Positions 59,238-64,000 of a DNA stretch of 64,000 nucleotides are shown here, piece after piece. The DNA comes from Paraburkholderia sp. (GTDB taxonomy: Bacteria; Pseudomonadota; Gammaproteobacteria; Burkholderiales; Burkholderiaceae), in assembly GCF_004298475.1 (NCBI RefSeq), contig NZ_SCRP01000037.1, forward strand, positions 1 to 64,000. Reading direction: 5' to 3'. How positions within the stretch are numbered: the first letter of the stretch is position 1; every line of letters begins with the position of its first letter. Under the pieces are notes generated by a model. It made no database searches. It saw only the letters and a program-made list of their open reading frames with translations, and was not told the DNA's origin. The position numbers and the translations under genes were made by a program.

Positions 59238-61928
59238 TCAGGCGTCGCGCAGCGACTGCAGCGCGGGCCGCACCAGCACGTGCCGCAGGCTGATCCAGCC
59301 GCCGACGCCCGCGCACGCCACGCCCGCCGCAATGCCCGCCGGCAGGAGCCACGGATCGAACGGCAGATAGAAGTTGAACACGTACGTCGCGAGCACCGAG
59401 CCCACCGCCTGCGCGCCGATGGCCGCCATGAGCCCGGCCAGCGCGCCCACGGCGACGAACTCGGCCACCTGCACCGCGCGCACCTGCCGGTGCGACGCGC
59501 CCAGCGCGCGCAGCAGCGCGGATTCGCGCATGCGCTCGTCGCGCGTGCCCGCGAGCGCCGCATAAAGCACCAGCACGCCCGCCGCCAGCGTGAACAAAAA
59601 CAGGAACTGCACAGCGCCGATCACCTGTTCGAGCACGTGCTGGATCTGCGCGAGAATCGGCGCGATATCGACTGCCGTCACGTTCGGATACTCCGCCACG
59701 AGGCCGTCCACCACGCTGCGCTGCGTATCGGCCAGATGGAAGCTCGTGATGTAGGTGGCCGGGAAATCGCGCAGCAGCGCGGGCGGCATCAGCACGAAGA
59801 AGTTCACCTTGAACGAACCCCAGTCGAGCTTGCGCACGCTCGTGACCGGCGCGCTCACTTCGAGGCCGGTCACGTCGAACTTGAGCACGTCGCCGGGCTT
59901 CACGCCGATCAGCTTCGCCAGCCCCGCTTCGATCGAAAGCTGCGGCGTGGCCGTGTCGCCGTACCACGTACCCGCGGTGATGCGGTTGTCGCCGGGCAGC
60001 TGCGTCGTGTACGAGAGGTTGAATTCGCGGTCGACGAGCCGCCGCGCGTCCGCGCTCTTGTAGTCCTCGGGATTCACCGGCTTGCCGTTGATCGAAAGCA
60101 GCCGGCCTCGCACCATCGGGGCCAGTTCGACATCCGCGATGCCGTGCGAGCGCAGCCACGCGGCCACGGCATCGTGCTGGTCGGGCTGGATGTCGATGAG
60201 AAATTCGTTCGGCGCATCGGGCGGCGTCGATTTGCGCCAGCCTTCCACCAGATCGTTGCGCGTCATCGCGATCAGCAGCAGGCACATGAGGCCGATGGCG
60301 AGCGCTGTGATCTGCAGCGCGCTCGCGCCGGGACGGCGCTCCAGCGACGCCAGCGCATAGCGCCAGCCGACGCCCGCGCGCACCAGCGCACCGAAACGCC
60401 CGCTGCGCGACACGCGCGCCGCCGCCCAGAGCGCGAGCCGCGCGATGCCTGCGAATACGACGAGCCCGAGCGCGAAGCCGCCCGCGACGATGCCGCCGAG
60501 CTTCAGCTCGCCCGCCGCGATGATCAGCAGTCCGGCGAACAGCGCGATGCCGACGCCGTACGCGGCCCATGCCGTGCGGCTCGCCTCGCCCCACTCGCGC
60601 CGCAGCACGCGCACGGGCGACACGTGCGTGAGCGGCAAGAGCGGCGGCAACGCGAAACCGAGCAGCAGCACGAGCCCCGCCGCGATGCCTTCGAGCGCGG
60701 GCAGCGGGCCGGGACGCGGCAGCACGACGTTGATGAGATTGCCGAGCCACGCCAGCAGCGCGAGATGGCCTGCATAACCGAGCACGACGCCGACCACGCC
60801 GCCCGCGAGTCCGAGCCCCGCGAATTCGAGGATGAAAAGCGAGCGCAGCGTGCGCTGGCTCGCACCGAGGCAGCGCATGGCCGCGCAACTGTCGAGATGA
60901 CGGCGCGTGTAGCGGTGCGCGGCCATCGCGATTGCGACGGCTGCGAGCAGCGCGGTCAGCAGCGAAACGAGCGTGAGGAAGTGGCGCGCGCGGTCGAGCG
61001 TCTCGCGCACCTGCGGCTGGCCGTCGTGCAGCGATTCGAGGGCGACGCCGCGCATCTGGCCGTCGTCGACGCGCGCATGCGCCCACGCGGCGAACTGCGC
61101 GACGGCGGGATCGGCGCCCGCGACGAGCAGCCGGTACGTCACGCGGCTGCCGTAGGTGATGAGGCCGGTGGCGGCGATTTCGTCGGCGCGCATCATCAGG
61201 CGCGGCGAGAAGTTGACGAACGAAAAGCCGCGGTCAAGTTCGCGTGTGATGACGGCGCCCACCGTGAAGCGGCTCGCGCCCACGTTCACGACGCTGCCGA
61301 CGTGGAGCTTGAGCGCATCCATCAGTTCGCCGTCGACCCAGACCGTACCGGGCGGCGGAATGCCCCGCGCCTCGCGATCGGGTGCGCCGGGCGAGGACGC
61401 GGGTGCAGCCGCAATACGCAGTGCGCCGCGCAGCGGATAGCCCTCGGACACCGCCTTGATGGCCGCCAGCCGCGTGAGCGGCTGCCCGTTCGCGCCGGCG
61501 GCGCCGACCATGCTCGGGAAGATCACCGTGTTCGCCGTAGCAAGCGCGAGCGAGCGTGCTTCGTGCGCGAACATCGGATCGACGGGATGATCGGCGCGGA
61601 CGATGAAATCGGCGGCGATCATGCGCCGCGCATCGCGTTCGAGGCCGCGCTCGAGACGGTCGGCGAGGAACGCCACGCTCGCGAGCGCCGCGACGGCCAG
61701 CGCGAGCGCCACGAGCAGCATCGTCAGTTCGCCCGCGCGCCAGTCGCGCGCCGTCATGCGTGCGGCGAGCCGCACGAGATCGAAACCGCCGGGAGTGGCG
61801 CGCGGCCTGCGCGCCTCAGGCGGCGGCAGGCTGTTGCCGCCGCCGTTGCCGCCGCTGTTGCCGCCGTAGCCACTCTTGGCTTGGGCGGGCTGCTTATCGA
61901 TAGGTGAAGAACGCGCGGCGCCGCTCAA
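59238..61928 (-). CDS. ABC transporter permease, FtsX/YbbP-like
   Basis: An 896-residue membrane protein with the layout of large FtsX-type permeases: a first helix, a periplasmic domain, three helices around 340-460, a pair of central helices, a second periplasmic domain and three C-terminal helices with GTRDERMRESALLRALGASHRQVRA. I choose a TTG start at 61928 because it overlaps the upstream stop codon (TTGA) and has GGAG 9 nt upstream; an ATG 26 codons earlier would overlap the neighbour by 82 bp. The N-terminal 55 residues are Gly/Asn-rich. No ATPase gene is adjacent, although YbbP-type systems pair with YbbA. Confidence 0.83.
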   Translation of the reverse strand: MSGAARSSPIDKQPAQAKSGYGGNSGGNGGGNSLPPPEARRPRATPGGFDLVRLAARMTARDWRAGELTMLLVALALAVAALASVAFLADRLERGLERDARRMIAADFIVRADHPVDPMFAHEARSLALATANTVIFPSMVGAAGANGQPLTRLAAIKAVSEGYPLRGALRIAAAPASSPGAPDREARGIPPPGTVWVDGELMDALKLHVGSVVNVGASRFTVGAVITRELDRGFSFVNFSPRLMMRADEIAATGLITYGSRVTYRLLVAGADPAVAQFAAWAHARVDDGQMRGVALESLHDGQPQVRETLDRARHFLTLVSLLTALLAAVAIAMAAHRYTRRHLDSCAAMRCLGASQRTLRSLFILEFAGLGLAGGVVGVVLGYAGHLALLAWLGNLINVVLPRPGPLPALEGIAAGLVLLLGFALPPLLPLTHVSPVRVLRREWGEASRTAWAAYGVGIALFAGLLIIAAGELKLGGIVAGGFALGLVVFAGIARLALWAAARVSRSGRFGALVRAGVGWRYALASLERRPGASALQITALAIGLMCLLLIAMTRNDLVEGWRKSTPPDAPNEFLIDIQPDQHDAVAAWLRSHGIADVELAPMVRGRLLSINGKPVNPEDYKSADARRLVDREFNLSYTTQLPGDNRITAGTWYGDTATPQLSIEAGLAKLIGVKPGDVLKFDVTGLEVSAPVTSVRKLDWGSFKVNFFVLMPPALLRDFPATYITSFHLADTQRSVVDGLVAEYPNVTAVDIAPILAQIQHVLEQVIGAVQFLFLFTLAAGVLVLYAALAGTRDERMRESALLRALGASHRQVRAVQVAEFVAVGALAGLMAAIGAQAVGSVLATYVFNFYLPFDPWLLPAGIAAGVACAGVGGWISLRHVLVRPALQSLRDA

Positions 61929-62539
61929 TCGTGGTGGCTCCGCAAGGACAGGCGCGAGACCATATGCATGGCCATGCCGCGAAAACCGCCCTGCACGCCG
62001 CGCCACAGCCGCGGCAGCGCCCAGGCGGCCACGGACAGGAACGCCACCAGCATCACGAGGAACAGGATCGGGACGAAGAAGGCCATCAGCACGCCGACGA
62101 ACGTCATGCCGTCCTCGGCGCTCGACGTGACGACGTTCGAAACCGGCTCCGGCGACAGATTAATGAGCGCGCGCGTACCGGCCTTGGCGAGATGTGCGGT
62201 GCCTGCGAGCGTGCCGCCCGCGAGCGCGGCAATCGTGAGGACGGCCGGATCGGCGTGCCCCATCGCGCCCGCTGCGAGGACGGCGCCGGCCGGAATGCGG
62301 ATGAAGGTATGAACCGCGTCCCAGAGCGAATCGAACGCGGGAATCTTGTCGGCGAGGAATTCGAGCAGGGTAAGCGCGGCGGCGACGCCGATCACCCAGG
62401 GCGAAGCGAGCATCGAAAGGGTGTCGGGCAGATGGATCAGGCCGAAGCGCTGCATGACGCCCGCCATGAGCACGGTGAGATAGAGGCGCAACCCGCTGCC
62501 CCACGAAAGTCCCGCTGCCAGCGAAAGTGGTTCCAGCAT
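61925..62539 (-). CDS. DUF4126 family membrane protein
   Basis: A 204-residue protein with four or five predicted membrane helices, matching DUF4126. Visible segments: LSLAAGLSWGSGLRLYLTVL, FLADKIPAFDSLWDAVHTFIRIP, and GTAHLAKAGTRALINLSPEP, the most conserved part of the family. Start at MLEPLSLAAG with AGGAGG 9 nt upstream. It precedes the permease gene with a 4-bp overlap, so both are likely translated together. Function unknown. Confidence 0.87.
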   Translation of the reverse strand: MLEPLSLAAGLSWGSGLRLYLTVLMAGVMQRFGLIHLPDTLSMLASPWVIGVAAALTLLEFLADKIPAFDSLWDAVHTFIRIPAGAVLAAGAMGHADPAVLTIAALAGGTLAGTAHLAKAGTRALINLSPEPVSNVVTSSAEDGMTFVGVLMAFFVPILFLVMLVAFLSVAAWALPRLWRGVQGGFRGMAMHMVSRLSLRSHHD

Positions 62540-62773
62540 GGCTGCCTCCTCGCAGCGGCGTTGGCCGCACACCGGCTCACCGCCTGGGCAAGTACTGCGC
62601 CTCCCGGTACCGCGGCGCTGCCTGGCCCCTCGGGCGCCAGCGCTCGCCGCATCACCGGAACGTCATCGGCGCGTTTCAGGGTACGGCAGGATACGAAGCG
62701 ATACGGGTTTCAGAATTCGCGATATGACCGCTTCATTATAGACACGCGCGTTGCGGCACAGCGCTTTCGTCTG

Positions 62774-63472
62774 TCATTGCACGCCCACGAGCCGGTAGCC
62801 GACGCCGGTCTCGGTGACGATATGCTCGGGCTGCGCGGGGTCGCGTTCGAGTTTCTGGCGCAGATGCGCCATGTAGATCCGCAGATAGTGGCTGCTCTCC
62901 ACGTGCGACGGCCCCCACACTTCGCGCAGCAATTGCCGGTGCGTGAGCACGCGGCCCGCATCGCGCACGAGCGTGGCGAGCAGCCGGTATTCGATGGGCG
63001 TGAGATGGACCGGCGCGCCGGCGCGCGTGACCGTGCGCAGGCCGAGATCGACCGTCACGGGGCCGAAGCTCACCTGCGGCGCTTCGTTCGCGCCGCCGCG
63101 ATTGCGCCGCCGCAGATGCGCGCGAATCCGTGCGAGCAGTTCGGAGACGCCGAACGGCTTCGTGAGGTAGTCGTCCGCACCGGCGTCGAGCGCGGCAACC
63201 TTCTCGCTCTCCTGCGTGCGCGCCGACAGCACGATGACCGGCAGATCGCTCCAGCCGCGTAGCTCGCGGATCACGTCGAGGCCGTCGCTGTCGGGCAGGC
63301 CGAGGTCGACGATCACGAGATCGGGCTTGCGCGTGGCCGCTTCGACGAGGCCCTGCTTGCCGGTCTCGGCGTCGTGGACGACGAACCCCTCGCCCTCCAG
63401 CGACACACGCACGAAGCGGCGAATCTGCTTTTCGTCTTCGATCAGAACAACGGCGACGCTCGGATCACTCAT
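62774..63472 (-). CDS. kdpE: Response regulator KdpE
   Basis: A 232-residue OmpR-type response regulator. Receiver: Glu12 and Asp13 (IEDEKQ), phosphoacceptor Asp56 (IVDLGLPD), Lys in DYLTKPFGV. The winged-helix domain (about 130-230) holds HLTPIEYRLLATLVRDAGRVLTHRQLL and GPSHVESSHYLRIYMAHLRQKLE, a KdpE hallmark. It controls the high-affinity potassium transporter KdpFABC. Its start overlaps the end of kdpD by 8 bp. The kdpFABC genes are expected to the right, outside the window. Confidence 0.95.
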   Translation of the reverse strand: MSDPSVAVVLIEDEKQIRRFVRVSLEGEGFVVHDAETGKQGLVEAATRKPDLVIVDLGLPDSDGLDVIRELRGWSDLPVIVLSARTQESEKVAALDAGADDYLTKPFGVSELLARIRAHLRRRNRGGANEAPQVSFGPVTVDLGLRTVTRAGAPVHLTPIEYRLLATLVRDAGRVLTHRQLLREVWGPSHVESSHYLRIYMAHLRQKLERDPAQPEHIVTETGVGYRLVGVQ

Positions 63473-64000
63473 GGGACGGTTTCGAATCGGCTGGTTTCGC
63501 GCCTGGGTTCACGCTTGGGTTCGGATCGGACGGCGCGGGCGCGGCCCGCTGCGGCACGGGCGCTGCGGGCCCTGCGGACGGCACGACGGATGGCGAGGCG
63601 GACGCGCCTTCATCCGCGATCCGCGCCGCCTCGGCGAGCCCCTCGGCTTGCGCCGCCGCTTCTTCATCGGCGACATCGGCGGCGACGCCGGTCTCGACAC
63701 CTTCATCGACGCCATCAGGCAGCGGCGGCGGCGACTCCACCGGCAGCGCGAACCAGAACGATGCGCCTTGCACGCGGCCTTCGGCATCGAGCCGATTCGC
63801 GGCGCCGATTGTACCGCCGTGCGCCTCGACAATCGCCCGGCAGATCGCGAGCCCCAGGCCGATGCCCGGCTTCGCCGATTCCTTCTCGCCGCGCGTGAAT
63901 TTCTCGAAGACGCGCTCGCCCATGCCGGGCGGCAGGCCCGGCCCGCTGTCGTCGATCGTCACGCGCACGCACGGCTGGCCGCCCATCTCCACGCGGCGCG
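63465..64000 (-). CDS. kdpD: Sensor histidine kinase KdpD, C-terminal part (truncated by window edge)
   Basis: The last about 178 residues of KdpD. Visible are the ATP-binding G1 and G2 boxes of the HATPase domain: VTIDDSGPGLPPGMGERVFEKFTRG and GIGLGLAICRAIVEAHGGTI. The reading frame is open to position 64000, so the N-terminal KdpD, USP and histidine phosphorylation regions lie outside. Beyond the kinase core is an unusual tail of about 90 residues rich in Ala, Pro, Glu and Asp, absent from most KdpD proteins; it is the part that overlaps kdpE by 8 bp. Confidence 0.9.
   Translation of the reverse strand, partial: RRVEMGGQPCVRVTIDDSGPGLPPGMGERVFEKFTRGEKESAKPGIGLGLAICRAIVEAHGGTIGAANRLDAEGRVQGASFWFALPVESPPPLPDGVDEGVETGVAADVADEEAAAQAEGLAEAARIADEGASASPSVVPSAGPAAPVPQRAAPAPSDPNPSVNPGAKPADSKPSHE

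Noticed and set aside
59151..61907. A 918-codon + strand frame opposite the FtsX-like permease
   Set aside because: Arg/His/Ala-rich shadow of the permease gene; no family features.

Overview
The window is GC-rich (roughly two-thirds G+C) chromosomal DNA of a betaproteobacterium. Gene content and order (tpiA-secG-tRNA-Leu-nuoA to nuoN, ilvI-ilvH-ilvC-psd-pssA-leuA, rpsO-pnp, DUF2863, BspC-like, DUF2818, DUF3619 and DUF3106 proteins) point to Burkholderia sensu lato, most likely Paraburkholderia, main chromosome. This placement comes from recalled protein families and synteny, not a database search. I see no prophage, insertion sequence, CRISPR array or rRNA; most of the window is conserved core genome, and the less ordinary material is mainly regulatory.

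Layout. 1-4.2 kb (+): a DUF2863 protein, a LuxR-type regulator with a degenerate receiver, a CbiM-like membrane protein and a secreted BspC-like protein. 4.2-6.2 kb (-): a cytosolic M14 carboxypeptidase and YaaA. 6.2-8.0 kb (+): an orphan PIN protein and a methionine aminotransferase. 8.2-17.8 kb: an acyl-CoA region with a glutathione transferase (-), then a + strand run (33-codon ORF, enoyl-CoA hydratase/isomerase, histidine phosphatase, APH-type kinase, ACAD11-like dehydrogenase, YfcG) facing a - strand run (two acyl-CoA dehydrogenases, two MaoC hydratases), plus DUF1178. 18.0-34.0 kb (-): the complete 14-gene complex I operon nuoA-N, with DUF2818 and a NUDIX hydrolase at its 3' end. 34.1-39.7 kb (-): tRNA-Leu(GAG), secG, tpiA, a quinone oxidoreductase, pnp, rpsO. 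39.8-42 kb: an ABC binding protein (-) and a BamE-like lipoprotein (+). 42-49.3 kb (-): ilvI-ilvH-ilvC-psd-pssA-leuA. 49.8-52.2 kb (+): ECF sigma factor, DUF3619, DUF3106, RDD. 52.4-55.3 kb (+): PlcP-like phosphoesterase, glycosyltransferase, diacylglycerol kinase. 55.5-57.6 kb (+): TetR regulator, LOG protein, SDR. 57.7-64 kb (-): DUF924, AlaX, FtsX-like permease, DUF4126, KdpE, and KdpD cut by the window edge.

How the genes work together. The nuo block encodes the whole NADH:quinone oxidoreductase. The ilv-psd-pssA-leuA block joins branched-chain amino acid synthesis to phosphatidylethanolamine synthesis. I read an unannotated leucine-rich leader peptide upstream of leuA, apparently starting at the 5' end of its transcript, with mutually exclusive stems of attenuator type. 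The PlcP-like/glycosyltransferase/DgkA run carries a good PHO box and looks like a phosphate-starvation membrane lipid remodelling operon. The ECF sigma module has an overlapping single-pass membrane protein that is a plausible anti-sigma factor.
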